Assembly: GCF_000359745.1 (NCBI RefSeq)
Contig: NZ_AQHN01000061.1
Coordinates: 1 to 64,000, forward strand
Source: Rhizobium freirei PRF 81
GTDB lineage: Bacteria > Pseudomonadota > Alphaproteobacteria > Rhizobiales > Rhizobiaceae
Length of the DNA stretch: 64,000 nucleotides
Direction: 5' to 3'
Position numbers and translations under genes: made by a program. Below, one piece after another: positions 19,313 through 28,553 of the stretch. The first letter of the stretch is position 1. Every line of letters starts with the position of its first letter. Below the pieces are notes generated by a model. It searched no databases. It was not told the origin of the DNA and saw only the letters and a program-made list of their open reading frames with translations.

Positions 19313-20199
19313 ACGCGTTTAAACTCGTCGGCCGTGTCGCCGTCACTCTCATCTTCGTCGTTGCTGCCATCTATGTCGGCCGCCAGCTATGGGGCCACTA
19401 TATGGATGAGCCCTGGACGCGCGATGCGCGCTTGAGGGCCGATGTCGTCGGCATCGCGCCCGATGTTTCCGGCCTCGTCAGCGACGTGCTCGTCAAGGAC
19501 AACCAGACCCTCAAGAAAGGCGATGTCCTCTTCCGTGTCGATCGTGATCGCTTCGCCATCGCGCTCGAGCAGGCGGATGCGGCACTTGCAAGCAGCAAGG
19601 CGGCTCTCGAGCAGGCCCGTCGCGAAAACGACCGGCAAGGCCGTCTCGGCGATGCTGCCTCCATGCAGAAGAAGGAACAGGCGCAGACGGCCGAGGAGCA
19701 GGCGGACGCCTCTCTTCGCCAGGCGACCGCCAATCGCGAACTTGCCCAGCTGAACCTCGATCGCTCTGAGGTCCGCGCCACCGTCAACGGCACGATCTCG
19801 AACCTCAGCCTGCGTCCGGGCGATTACGTCGCCGCCGGCACCGCCAAGGTGGCGCTGATCGACACCGACTCCCTGCGCGTCGAGGGCTATTTCGAGGAAA
19901 CCAAGCTGCCGCGCATCCATGTCGGCGATGAGGTTGCCATTCACCTCATGGGCCAGGCCGAGAAGCTGACCGGTCATGTCGAAAGTATCGCTTACGGCAT
20001 CGAGGATCGCGAGCGGACCTCCGGCAGCCTGCTTGCCAACATCACGCCGACATTCAGCTGGGTGCGCCTCGCGCAGCGCGTACCGGTGCGCATCGCGCTC
20101 GACAAGGTGCCTGACGGCACGAAGCTGATTGCCGGCCTGACGGTAACAGCCGAGGTGCAGGAGAAGGGCCAGCCGAAAATCGCCAGCGCGGCTGACTGA
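19309..20199 (+). CDS. HlyD-family periplasmic adaptor (AaeA-like)
   Basis: The adaptor links the inner-membrane exporter to an outer-membrane channel. The 296-residue protein has one N-terminal membrane anchor (VGRVAVTLIFVVAAIYVG), the biotinyl-lipoyl half motifs (VVGIAPDVSGLVSDVLVKDN and VRATVNGTISNLSLRPGDYV) on either side of a coiled-coil hairpin with alternating A/Q/E, and a C-terminal beta-barrel domain. Starts at the ATG overlapping the DUF1656 stop. No outer membrane partner gene is nearby. Confidence 0.92.
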   Translation: MNAFKLVGRVAVTLIFVVAAIYVGRQLWGHYMDEPWTRDARLRADVVGIAPDVSGLVSDVLVKDNQTLKKGDVLFRVDRDRFAIALEQADAALASSKAALEQARRENDRQGRLGDAASMQKKEQAQTAEEQADASLRQATANRELAQLNLDRSEVRATVNGTISNLSLRPGDYVAAGTAKVALIDTDSLRVEGYFEETKLPRIHVGDEVAIHLMGQAEKLTGHVESIAYGIEDRERTSGSLLANITPTFSWVRLAQRVPVRIALDKVPDGTKLIAGLTVTAEVQEKGQPKIASAAD

Positions 20200-20232
20200 C
20201 CCGAAAGTTTGCAAAGATCGGGGCGGCCGCCG

Positions 20233-20886
20233 TCAGGCCGCTCTGGAGTTGGAAGCCATAGCCGGCCTGCGCGCCGCCCGCCGTCTCTCCATCATGATCG
20301 GCCTGTAGGATCGGTAGAGGATCATGGCGATCAGCAGGCCGATATAGATGAACTGCTCAAGCGACAGCACCTTGGTCGAGAGGGCAAAGTGCAGGGCGCC
20401 GCAGGCGGCGATGATATAGACCAGGCGATGCAGCCAGATCCATTTCTTGCCGAGGCGCTTGATTGAGAAATTGTTCGAGGTCACGGCAAGCGCCAGCAGC
20501 ATGACGAGCCCGGCCATGCCGAACATGATGAAGGGCCGCTTCAGCACGTCGTCGACTACGGCCCGCACGTCCAGCGCCTGGTCGAGAACCATGTAGACGG
20601 TCAGATGCATCAGCACGTAGTAGAAGCAGAGCAGACCGAGCGCACGGCGATAACGCAGATAGTTCCAGCCGAAGAGATCGCGAAGCGGTGTGACCGCAAG
20701 CGTCAGCAGCAGGAAGCGGATCGCCCATAATCCAAGAAAAAGCTCGAAGGTCTTGACCGCATCGGCGCCGAGCTGATCCGTCGCGCCGAGATAGAATTCC
20801 CAGGCCGCCGGTAAAAGTCCGACGGCGTAAAGCGCCCAGACGGAGGTGGATTGCCAGCGCTTGGGGAGAGCGAAGGAAAGAGCCAT
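20233..20886 (-). CDS. msrQ: Protein-methionine-sulfoxide reductase heme-binding subunit MsrQ
   Basis: MsrQ carries electrons from the quinone pool to MsrP for repair of oxidised methionine in periplasmic proteins. The 217-residue protein has six membrane segments and conserved histidines for heme (LMHLTVYMVLDQ, WLHRLVYIIA). The stop of msrP and this ATG overlap at 20886, so the two are coupled. Strong family match. Confidence 0.93.
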   Translation of the reverse strand: MALSFALPKRWQSTSVWALYAVGLLPAAWEFYLGATDQLGADAVKTFELFLGLWAIRFLLLTLAVTPLRDLFGWNYLRYRRALGLLCFYYVLMHLTVYMVLDQALDVRAVVDDVLKRPFIMFGMAGLVMLLALAVTSNNFSIKRLGKKWIWLHRLVYIIAACGALHFALSTKVLSLEQFIYIGLLIAMILYRSYRPIMMERRRAARRPAMASNSRAA

Positions 20887-21836
20887 CAGAAATTCACCCT
20901 GAGGTCCATGCCGCTATAGAGGCTGGCGACCTGATCGGCATAGCCGTTGAAGGGGAGCGTCGGGTGACGGTTGGAGCCGAAGAAGCCGCCTTCGCCGATG
21001 CGCCGCTCGGTTGCCTGGCTCCAGCGCGGATGATCGACGGCCGGATTGACGTTGGCATAGAAGCCGTATTCCTGGCTGTTCGTTGCCTGCCAGGTATTGA
21101 TCGGCTGCTTGTCGGTGAGCGTGATCCGCACGATCGACTTGATTCCCTTGAAACCATATTTCCAGGGTACGACGAGGCGGATCGGCGCACCGTTCTGGTT
21201 TGGCAGGGTCTCGCCATAGAGGCCGACGGCAAGTAGCGTCAGCGGGTTGCGTGCCTCATCCAGACGCAGGCCTTCGACATAAGGCCAGTCGAGCGATTGC
21301 AGCAGGCCGGATTGCCCCGGCATTTCCTCCGGCCGCACCACAGTCTCGAAAGCCACGAATTTGGCGCTGCCCTGCGGCTCTACCTTGTCGAGCAGGGCCG
21401 ACAGCTGGAAGCCGTCCCAGGGAATGACCATCGACCAGGCTTCGACGCAGCGCATGCGATAGACGCGCTCTTCCGGCGGAAATTCCTTGATCAGCGCATC
21501 GATGTCGAAGGTGCCGGGCTTGTTGACCATGCCGTCGACCTTGATGGTCCAGGGCCGCGGCTTGAACTTGCCGGAGAGATTGGCCGGATCGGCCTTGTCG
21601 AGGCCGAATTCGTAGAAGTTGTTGTAGGTGGTGACGTCCTTGATCGGCGTCAGCTTCTCGTTGACAGTATAATTGCTCTTGGTCGCCGTCAGCGCCTCGG
21701 CCAGCGCGGCCTTGCCTGCGAGGCTCGCCATGCCGACACCGGCGGCTGCAGCCGTCAGGAATTGGCGGCGCTTGAGATAGATCGAGCGGGGCGTGATCTC
21801 GGAAGATGCGATTTTAGGCGGTCGGTAGGAGGCCAT
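20886..21836 (-). CDS. msrP: Protein-methionine-sulfoxide reductase catalytic subunit MsrP
   Basis: MsrP is a periplasmic molybdopterin enzyme that reduces methionine sulfoxide in proteins. The 316-residue product has a twin-arginine leader ([20 protein letters not shown], residues 22-41), the sulfite-oxidase fold and the molybdenum-ligand cysteine in [15 protein letters not shown]. The family C-terminal region [19 protein letters not shown] is intact. It is transcribed before msrQ, divergent from ilvD. Confidence 0.95.
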   Translation of the reverse strand: MASYRPPKIASSEITPRSIYLKRRQFLTAAAAGVGMASLAGKAALAEALTATKSNYTVNEKLTPIKDVTTYNNFYEFGLDKADPANLSGKFKPRPWTIKVDGMVNKPGTFDIDALIKEFPPEERVYRMRCVEAWSMVIPWDGFQLSALLDKVEPQGSAKFVAFETVVRPEEMPGQSGLLQSLDWPYVEGLRLDEARNPLTLLAVGLYGETLPNQNGAPIRLVVPWKYGFKGIKSIVRITLTDKQPINTWQATNSQEYGFYANVNPAVDHPRWSQATERRIGEGGFFGSNRHPTLPFNGYADQVASLYSGMDLRVNF

Positions 21837-22175
21837 GGAAAAATTCCTCTATGCGGTAGCAGCTTCGATATCAGCGATACGCAACGGACACTGGTTTTGT
21901 TACACTTTTAGGCAGGCATTTCTTTGGAAGTGAAAGCAACTTTTTGTGTGTGCTTGTGATCCGGCCGTCGCACTCCCAATTCCGGCCTTATAGCACGATT
22001 GCCAGGCTACACCGCTTGCCCCGCAGCGTACCGGATTCGCTTGAGTTGATAGTGACAGTATTGCACGATTGGATTAGGACAATTCCAAAAAGCGGAGTTG
22101 CCGGCGTCCCCTTCGGCCCGAAACCTTTGGCCCCTGCCGACGCCGTACAAATTCCAGGATGACGAGGAAGACACC
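21837..22175. other. Divergent intergenic region between msrP and ilvD
   Basis: 339 bases without a supported gene. It should hold the promoters of both genes. The motif GCACGATTG occurs twice (21993-22001, 22063-22071), 70 bases apart. Outer arms GGCGTC/GACGCC near 22105-22143 could form a hairpin in the ilvD leader. A short in-frame extension of ilvD from 22098 has no family similarity. Confidence 0.4.
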
Positions 22176-24014
22176 ATGCCAGCTTATCGTTCCAGAACCA
22201 CGACCCACGGCCGCAACATGGCCGGCGCACGCGGCCTTTGGCGTGCGACGGGTATGAAGGACAGCGATTTCGGCAAGCCCATTATTGCGGTGGTCAATTC
22301 TTTCACCCAGTTCGTGCCGGGTCACGTTCACCTCAAGGATCTCGGCCAGCTCGTTGCCCGCGAAATCGAGGCTGCCGGCGGCGTCGCCAAGGAGTTCAAC
22401 ACCATCGCCGTCGACGACGGTATCGCCATGGGCCATGACGGCATGCTCTATTCGCTGCCGTCGCGCGAACTGATCGCCGATAGCGTCGAATACATGGTCA
22501 ATGCCCATTGCGCCGACGCCATGGTCTGCATCTCCAACTGCGACAAGATCACCCCCGGCATGCTGATGGCGTCGCTGCGCCTGAACATCCCGACGATCTT
22601 CGTATCCGGCGGACCGATGGAAGCAGGCAAGGTCGTGCTGCATGGCAAGAAGGTTGCCCTCGACCTTGTCGACGCCATGGTTGCCGCTGCCGACGACAAG
22701 ATCAGCGATGAAGACGTTCAGGTCATCGAGCGCTCCGCCTGTCCGACCTGCGGTTCCTGCTCGGGCATGTTCACGGCCAATTCGATGAACTGCCTGACCG
22801 AGGCGCTCGGCCTGTCGCTACCGGGCAATGGCTCGACGCTTGCAACCCATTCGGACCGCAAGGAACTCTTCCTTGAAGCGGGTCGCCGGGTCGTCGCTTT
22901 GGCAAAGCGCTATTATGAGCAGGACGATGTGACGGCTCTGCCGCGAACGATCGCCAGCAAGGGTGCGTTCGAGAATGCCATGGCGCTCGATATCGCCATG
23001 GGCGGCTCGACCAATACCGTGCTGCATATTCTCGCGGCAGCGCATGAGGGTGAAGTCGATTTCACCATGGATGACATCGATCGCCTGTCTCGGCGCGTTC
23101 CCTGCCTTTCCAAAGTGGCGCCGGCCAAGGCCGACGTTCACATGGAGGACGTGCATCGCGCCGGCGGCATCATGGCGATCCTCGGTGAGCTGAACCGTGC
23201 CGGACTATTGAATGCCGATCTGCCGACCGTGCACGCCCCGACGCTGGGCGAAGCGCTGGCGCAATGGGATATTGCCGTTACCGACAACAAGGCGGCTCTT
23301 GAACTCTTCAGCGCCGCCCCCGGCGGTGTTCCGACACAGATTGCCTTCAGCCAGAGCGCACGGTGGGAAGAGCTTGATCTTGATCGTGAAAAGGGCGTTA
23401 TCCGCGATGCCCAGCATCCCTTCTCCAAGGATGGCGGTCTTGCCGTCTTGAAGGGTAATCTGGCGCTCGACGGCTGCATCGTGAAGACGGCCGGCGTCGA
23501 TGAATCGATCCTGAAGTTCTCCGGCCCGGCCAAGGTCTTCGAAAGCCAGGACGCCGCCGTCAAGGGCATCCTCAGCAACGAGGTCAAGGCCGGCGACGTC
23601 GTCGTCATCCGCTACGAAGGCCCGAAGGGCGGCCCCGGCATGCAGGAAATGCTCTATCCGACGAGCTATCTGAAGTCGAAGGGCCTCGGCAAGGCTTGCG
23701 CGCTCATCACCGACGGCCGCTTCTCCGGCGGCACTTCGGGCCTGTCGATCGGCCACGCGTCGCCCGAGGCTGCTAATGGTGGCACGATCGGTCTGGTGCG
23801 CGAAGGCGACATGATCGACATCGACATTCCGAACCGCACCATCAGCCTGCGCGTCGATGAGGCGGAACTTGCCGCCCGTCGCGAAGCCCAGAACGCCAAG
23901 GGCTGGCATCCGGCCGAACCGCGCAAGCGCAACGTCACCACCGCGTTGAAGGCCTATGCCGCTTTCGCGACGAGTGCTGATCGCGGCGCCGTTCGTGATC
24001 TCGGCGGAAAATAA
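22176..24014 (+). CDS. ilvD: Dihydroxy-acid dehydratase
   Basis: IlvD makes the 2-keto acids of valine, leucine and isoleucine by dehydration. The 612-residue protein starts [20 protein letters not shown], after GACGAGGAAGACACC. Iron-sulfur cluster cysteines are in SNCDKITPG and the [19 protein letters not shown] motif. The C-terminal active site [20 protein letters not shown] and [18 protein letters not shown] are intact. Single gene, followed by palindromic repeats. Confidence 0.98.
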   Translation: MPAYRSRTTTHGRNMAGARGLWRATGMKDSDFGKPIIAVVNSFTQFVPGHVHLKDLGQLVAREIEAAGGVAKEFNTIAVDDGIAMGHDGMLYSLPSRELIADSVEYMVNAHCADAMVCISNCDKITPGMLMASLRLNIPTIFVSGGPMEAGKVVLHGKKVALDLVDAMVAAADDKISDEDVQVIERSACPTCGSCSGMFTANSMNCLTEALGLSLPGNGSTLATHSDRKELFLEAGRRVVALAKRYYEQDDVTALPRTIASKGAFENAMALDIAMGGSTNTVLHILAAAHEGEVDFTMDDIDRLSRRVPCLSKVAPAKADVHMEDVHRAGGIMAILGELNRAGLLNADLPTVHAPTLGEALAQWDIAVTDNKAALELFSAAPGGVPTQIAFSQSARWEELDLDREKGVIRDAQHPFSKDGGLAVLKGNLALDGCIVKTAGVDESILKFSGPAKVFESQDAAVKGILSNEVKAGDVVVIRYEGPKGGPGMQEMLYPTSYLKSKGLGKACALITDGRFSGGTSGLSIGHASPEAANGGTIGLVREGDMIDIDIPNRTISLRVDEAELAARREAQNAKGWHPAEPRKRNVTTALKAYAAFATSADRGAVRDLGGK

Positions 24015-24021
24015 CTAAGCC

Positions 24022-24048
24022 CCTTCGCCCCGCGAAGCGGGGAGAAGG
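24022..24048. repeat. Palindromic intergenic repeat
   Basis: CCTTC-g-CCCCGC (22-33 of the block) pairs with GCGGGG-a-GAAGG around a GAA loop. The sequence around it (ending in ATGAGGGGCT near 24090) resembles the widespread rhizobial intergenic palindromes. Family name not checked. Confidence 0.55.
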
Positions 24049-24160
24049 TGGACCTGAGCGGCTGAGCGCAGCTCGGCCGTGAGAGGACGGATGAGGGGCT
24101 TTTTCGAGCTTTATCGCAACGGCAGAGCTTGCCTGTTCCTGCGGTAGCCCCTCACCCTAA

Positions 24161-24186
24161 CCCTCTCCCCGCCTGCGGGGAGAGGG
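24161..24186. repeat. Palindromic intergenic repeat, second copy
   Basis: Twelve-base perfect arms (CCCTCTCCCCGC and GCGGGGAGAGGG) around CT, preceded by AGCCCCTCACCCTAA. It shares its core with the palindrome at 24022 and with the one at 53099. It lies downstream of ilvD and the convergent DUF1311 gene, where it may also act as a terminator. Confidence 0.55.
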
Positions 24187-24230
24187 GATATCTCCGGTGA
24201 AGTCTCCAAGCCATCGCAGGAGACACGATC

Positions 24231-24578
24231 CTAAAGCGGCCGATTGATCTGCTTATAGGCCTCGTTGAGCTCCTTCAGGCGCTCCTGATACGAAGATGTA
24301 AGGCAAGTGACATCCGCTCCACACGCCTGGCGCTTCTTCAGCCATTCGGTCTGATGATCCTGCATCTCGCCGCGCGCGCCCATGGCAAGAAGGCCGGAGA
24401 GCAGGTCGAAGGTCGTCACCATCTTCACGTCGGCATCGTTGAGCGCCCTGACGTCGCATATCGTCTTTTCGTCCGGCTTCAGGTTCTGCGCCTCGCAATC
24501 GAAGCTGGCCGCGTGGGAGGCGCCGGCCATGCCGAAGAGGGTGAAGAAGACGGCGGTGGCAAGATGGTTCAATCGCAT
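24231..24578 (-). CDS. Secreted DUF1311/LprI-like protein
   Basis: The 115-residue product starts MRLNHLATAVFFTLFGMAG, a signal peptide ending near ASHA-ASFDC. The mature part has four cysteines (FDCEAQNL, KTICDV, RQACGADVTCLTSSYQERL), as in the lysozyme-inhibitor LprI-N domain. AGGGAGCCAGAT before 24578 supports this start, although the frame is open for 34 more codons. It probably acts in the periplasm; its target is unknown. Confidence 0.75.
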   Translation of the reverse strand: MRLNHLATAVFFTLFGMAGASHAASFDCEAQNLKPDEKTICDVRALNDADVKMVTTFDLLSGLLAMGARGEMQDHQTEWLKKRQACGADVTCLTSSYQERLKELNEAYKQINRPL

Positions 24579-24753
24579 ATCTGGCTCCCTTTTGACGATT
24601 CCCAACGCGAAATGCATGACAGCATGTTTTTGTTCATCGAGCCTGTTTTTTATCACCGCAAACGTCCATTTATGCTTCATGCTTCCGCCCTCTTTTCTTT
24701 CTAGCGTCGGGCGCTACAACGTTGTTTCAAGAGCATTAAAGAAGGAAGTTTTC

Positions 24754-26157
24754 ATGCAAGTCCTCCTGAAGCGCACTGCCGTTTCGATGATTGCCCTCAT
24801 CATGGCGATGCCGCTTTCCGCCGAGGCGCAGACGGCGAAGTCGGTGCCGCAGAGCCAGGTGCAGATGCAGCTTTCCTTTGCGCCGCTGGTCAAGCAGACC
24901 GCCGGCGCGGTGGTGAACGTCTATGCCGAGCGCATGGTGCAGCGTCAGTCTCCCTTTGCTGGCGACCCCTTCTTCGAGCAGTTCTTCGGCCAGCGCATGC
25001 CGAATCGCACCGAGAAGCAATCGTCTTTGGGCTCCGGCGTCATCGTGGAGGCGAACGGCACCGTCATTACCAACAACCACGTCATCGACGGTGCTGACGA
25101 CATCAAGATCGCCCTTTCGGACGGCCGCGAATTTCCCTGCAAAGTCATCTTGAAGGACGATCGCGTCGATCTGGCTGTTTTGAAGATCCAGTCAAAGAAC
25201 GAGAGCTTCCCGATCCTGCCGATCGCAAATTCCGATGCCGTCGAGGTCGGTGATCTTGTGCTGGCGATCGGCAATCCGTTCGGCGTCGGACAGACTGTCA
25301 CGAGCGGTATCGTCTCGGCGCTTGCCCGCAACCAGGTGAAGAACGAAGTCGGTTTCTTCATCCAGACAGATGCATCGATCAACCCCGGCAATTCCGGCGG
25401 CGCGCTGGTGAATATGAATGGCGAGCTGATTGCGCTCAACACGGCCATCTTCTCGCAGGGCGGCGGCTCCAACGGTATCGGCTTTGCCATTCCCGCCAAT
25501 CTCGTCAAGGTCTTCCTTGCTGCTGCCGATCGCGGCGACAAGTCCTTCGAGCGTCCCTATATCGGCGCCTCCTTCGAACCGGTGACCTCGGATGTTGCCG
25601 AAGCGCTTGGTCTGGACAAGGTGCGCGGCGCGCTGGTCACCAAGGTGGTCGATGGCGGTCCGGCGGCCAAGGCCGGCCTCAAGCCGGGCGAGGTGATCAC
25701 CGCTCTCAACAATATTCCGGTCGAGCATCCCGATGCGCTCGGCTATCGCCTGACCACGGCCGGCCTCGGTGCAACTGTATCTTTGACGGTACTGGACAGC
25801 GGCAAGGAACATCAGACCACGATGACGCTTGCCGCGGCGCCTGAATCCACGCCGCGCGACGAACGGGCGATCGAGGGCAACAATCCCTTCTCCGGCGCGA
25901 CGGTGGCTAATCTCTCGCCGCGCGTTGCCGACGATCTGCATATGCCGCCCGACGCGACCGGCGTCGTCATTGAACGTCTGAAGTCCAACTCGCCGGCCGA
26001 CCGTTTGGGATTTGCGGTGCGGGACATCGTCATTTCCATCAATGGCGTGGCGATCAACACCACGGAGATCCTTCAGAAGACCGTTACCTCCAACCCGAGC
26101 TTCTGGCGCGTGGAGATCGAGCGCGACGGCCAGCGTATCCGGCAGTTCTTCCGATGA
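24754..26157 (+). CDS. Do family periplasmic serine protease
   Basis: This DegP/DegQ-like protease degrades misfolded envelope proteins. The 467-residue product has a signal peptide (to about residue 26, SAEAQT), the catalytic triad in NNHVIDGAD, DRVDLAVLKI and NPGNSGGALVN, and two PDZ domains (about residues 280-370 and 380-467). The start after AAGAAGGAAGTTTTC excludes the long upstream open frame. Its stop overlaps rarA (ATGA), an unusual pairing of a periplasmic protease and a replication protein. Confidence 0.92.
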   Translation: MQVLLKRTAVSMIALIMAMPLSAEAQTAKSVPQSQVQMQLSFAPLVKQTAGAVVNVYAERMVQRQSPFAGDPFFEQFFGQRMPNRTEKQSSLGSGVIVEANGTVITNNHVIDGADDIKIALSDGREFPCKVILKDDRVDLAVLKIQSKNESFPILPIANSDAVEVGDLVLAIGNPFGVGQTVTSGIVSALARNQVKNEVGFFIQTDASINPGNSGGALVNMNGELIALNTAIFSQGGGSNGIGFAIPANLVKVFLAAADRGDKSFERPYIGASFEPVTSDVAEALGLDKVRGALVTKVVDGGPAAKAGLKPGEVITALNNIPVEHPDALGYRLTTAGLGATVSLTVLDSGKEHQTTMTLAAAPESTPRDERAIEGNNPFSGATVANLSPRVADDLHMPPDATGVVIERLKSNSPADRLGFAVRDIVISINGVAINTTEILQKTVTSNPSFWRVEIERDGQRIRQFFR

Positions 26158-27470
26158 ACGATGACCTGTTTGCACCGCGGATACCGGAGGAGGTCGCCAA
26201 CAAGCGGCCTCTGGCGGATCGGTTGCGGCCGCAAACACTGGCTGATGTCACCGGCCAATCGCATTTGACCGGCGAGGACGGGGTGCTGCGCCGGATGATC
26301 GAGGCGGGCTCGCTCGGATCGATGATTTTTTGGGGGCCGCCCGGCACCGGCAAGACGACGGTTGCGCGATTGCTCTCGGGCGAGGCGGGGCTCGCTTTCG
26401 AGCAGATTTCGGCGATCTTCTCCGGCGTCGCTGACTTGAAGAAGGTGTTCGAGGCAGCGCGGCTGCGCCGCATGGATGGCCGCCAGACCCTGCTCTTCGT
26501 CGACGAGATCCATCGTTTCAATCGCGCTCAGCAGGATAGCTTTCTGCCTGTGATGGAAGACGGCACCGTCATTCTCGTGGGAGCAACGACGGAGAACCCG
26601 TCTTTCGAGCTCAACGCCGCTCTTCTGTCCCGCGCCCGTGTCCTGACATTCCGCTCGCATGACGAGGAAAGCCTGGAGGAACTGCTGCGTCGGGCTGAAG
26701 CGGTGGAAGGCAAGCCGCTGCCGCTGACGGAGGATGCCCGCGCCAGCCTGATCCGCATGGCGGATGGCGATGGTCGCTCGGTGCTGACGCTGGCCGAAGA
26801 GGTCTGGCGTGCCGCCCGCAAGGATGAGCTCTTCGATCCTGATATGCTGGTCAAGATCGTCCAGCGCCGCGCGCCGGTCTATGACAAGGCGCAGGATGGG
26901 CACTACAATCTGATATCGGCGCTGCACAAATCGGTTCGCGGCTCCGACCCGGACGCCGCGCTCTACTATCTCGCCCGCATGTTCGATGCCGGCGAGGATC
27001 CGCTCTATCTCGGCCGCCGGCTGGTGCGCATGGCGGTCGAGGATATCGGCCTTGCCGATCCACAGGCCCTGGTGATCTGCAACGCCGCCAAGGATGCCTA
27101 TGATTATCTGGGGTCGCCGGAGGGGGAGTTGGCGTTGGCCCAGGCCTGTGTCTATCTCGCCACCGCGCCCAAATCGAATGCAGTCTATACGGCTTTCAAG
27201 GCGGCGACGCAGGCGGCCAAGCAGAACGGCTCTCTGCTGCCGCCCAAACATATCCTCAATGCGCCGACGAAGCTGATGCGCACCGAGGGATATGGCGACG
27301 GCTATCGCTATGACCACGACGAGCCGGATGCTTTTTCGGGCCAGAACTATTTTCCGGAAAAGATGGGCCGCCAGACCTTCTACGATCCGCCGGAACGCGG
27401 CTTCGAGCGCGATATCCGCAAGCGGCTGGACTGGTGGGCCAAGCTGCGCAAGGAGCGCGGCGAGCGTTAG
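26154..27470 (+). CDS. rarA: Replication-associated recombination protein RarA
   Basis: RarA (MgsA) is a AAA+ ATPase, related to clamp-loader subunits, that acts at stalled replication forks. The 438-residue protein has PLADRLRPQTLADVTGQSHL near the N-terminus, Walker A GPPGTGKTT, Walker B LLFVDEIHRFNRAQQD, sensor GATTENPSFELN and the C-terminal tetramerisation region. It starts within the protease stop codon, so it is co-translated with the protease. Confidence 0.96.
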   Translation: MNDDLFAPRIPEEVANKRPLADRLRPQTLADVTGQSHLTGEDGVLRRMIEAGSLGSMIFWGPPGTGKTTVARLLSGEAGLAFEQISAIFSGVADLKKVFEAARLRRMDGRQTLLFVDEIHRFNRAQQDSFLPVMEDGTVILVGATTENPSFELNAALLSRARVLTFRSHDEESLEELLRRAEAVEGKPLPLTEDARASLIRMADGDGRSVLTLAEEVWRAARKDELFDPDMLVKIVQRRAPVYDKAQDGHYNLISALHKSVRGSDPDAALYYLARMFDAGEDPLYLGRRLVRMAVEDIGLADPQALVICNAAKDAYDYLGSPEGELALAQACVYLATAPKSNAVYTAFKAATQAAKQNGSLLPPKHILNAPTKLMRTEGYGDGYRYDHDEPDAFSGQNYFPEKMGRQTFYDPPERGFERDIRKRLDWWAKLRKERGER

Positions 27471-27477
27471 CCCTTAT

Positions 27478-27807
27478 TCACTTGCCGGTGACGTCTTGCG
27501 GCGCTTTCTGCATGCGCGGCGCAGCTGCATTGTCGACGATCTTCACGCTCGATTCCGCCAGACCGTTGTGGCCCTCCATGTCGACGACGACATGCCAGTG
27601 ACCGGATTCCGGGATCGCGAGCCGGATCGGCGATTTCTTGGCGACGCCGCCCAGGAATTGATGCTTGAGGGTCTCCGTGAACCGCTCGAAATTCGAGCCG
27701 TTCATCAGCCTGACATTGGCAATGGCCGAGAGGGTGATTTCGATCACCGTGCCGGCGCGTTGTTCCTTGAGATCGTAATGGCTGTAGCGGAAGGCAGGCT
27801 TCGACAT
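27478..27807 (-). CDS. DUF1883 family protein
   Basis: The 109-residue product begins MSKPAFRYSHYDLKEQRAG and contains ANVRLMNGSNFERF and ESGHWHVVVDMEGH, patterns of the DUF1883 family. No membrane segment or signal peptide. Function unknown. It is convergent with rarA, eight bases from its stop. Confidence 0.75.
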   Translation of the reverse strand: MSKPAFRYSHYDLKEQRAGTVIEITLSAIANVRLMNGSNFERFTETLKHQFLGGVAKKSPIRLAIPESGHWHVVVDMEGHNGLAESSVKIVDNAAAPRMQKAPQDVTGK

Positions 27808-27910
27808 GGTGGTTCTGTTTTCTGGGACATCCGGTACGAAAACCTACCCGAATCCGGGTTAAGGAAGCGTTCGGCCGGGGGAGGGCTGTCGAAGCCTGCG
27901 CCGGCAGGGT

Positions 27911-28180
27911 CTAGTGCAGATTGGACGAGGAGGATGCGAAGCCGTCCAGATCGAGAACGGAGCCCTCCGGTGCATGGCAGATATCGGCAGGGTTGTGGTT
28001 GCATTCTTCTGCCGCAAAGTGCAGGGCAGCGGCCTCGCTGCGGAAGAGGCCGCCCACTAGCCCCTCGCGGTCCTGGACGATCCAGCTGCCGCAACGGTCA
28101 CGGCCGACAATGAAGCGGGCCGGGGCGGCTGGCAGGTGATTGCGGGCCGAGCGGCGTTGAATTTGCAGTGCGTTTGCCAT
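27911..28180 (-). CDS. Small hypothetical protein
   Basis: 89 residues, MANALQIQRRSARNHLPAAP, with one conserved-looking core FIVGRDRCGSWIVQDREGLV followed by GGLFRSEAAALHFAAEECNH. The core looks like a small beta-hairpin plus helix domain. AAGAGG precedes the start. No family recognised; it lies in a run of three small minus-strand genes. Confidence 0.5.
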   Translation of the reverse strand: MANALQIQRRSARNHLPAAPARFIVGRDRCGSWIVQDREGLVGGLFRSEAAALHFAAEECNHNPADICHAPEGSVLDLDGFASSSSNLH

Positions 28181-28214
28181 CTTGTTTTTTCCTCTTGGAT
28201 CTCTTCAGCTGCGC

Positions 28215-28412
28215 TCAATGTCCGGCCAGATGCATTGCCAGCTGCAATGCGCCGGCAATGAGGAGGACAAGCCCGAGACGGGGAGCGATGGAGCGGAGGC
28301 CATGCAGCACGACGTCTGAAGAGAAAGGCCGCTCGCTCCTGGCAATAGCCGCGGCGCGAGGACGTTGAAGGGGATCGGCGGATGAGCCGGCATGCGAATA
28401 GCGTGACATCAT
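28215..28412 (-). CDS. Small single-pass membrane protein
   Basis: 65 residues, MMSRYSHAGSSADPLQRPRA, with a C-terminal hydrophobic segment (LGLVLLIAGALQLAMHLAGH). AAAGGAACT just before the start supports translation. No family recognised. Two adjacent start codons (28412 and 28409) are possible. Upstream is 140 bases with no gene before the DapA-like gene. Confidence 0.45.
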   Translation of the reverse strand: MMSRYSHAGSSADPLQRPRAAAIARSERPFSSDVVLHGLRSIAPRLGLVLLIAGALQLAMHLAGH

Positions 28413-28553
28413 AGTTCCTTTCCAGCGTCACCCGCACCGCGGGCCCAATGGACCCATTCCGGTGCTACGCTGTTGAATCTATGGGTGAGCTGCTAGGATT
28501 TCCATTTGCCAGAATTGGGAAAAATATAAAAATCTCATAGGGATAGGTCGGAT

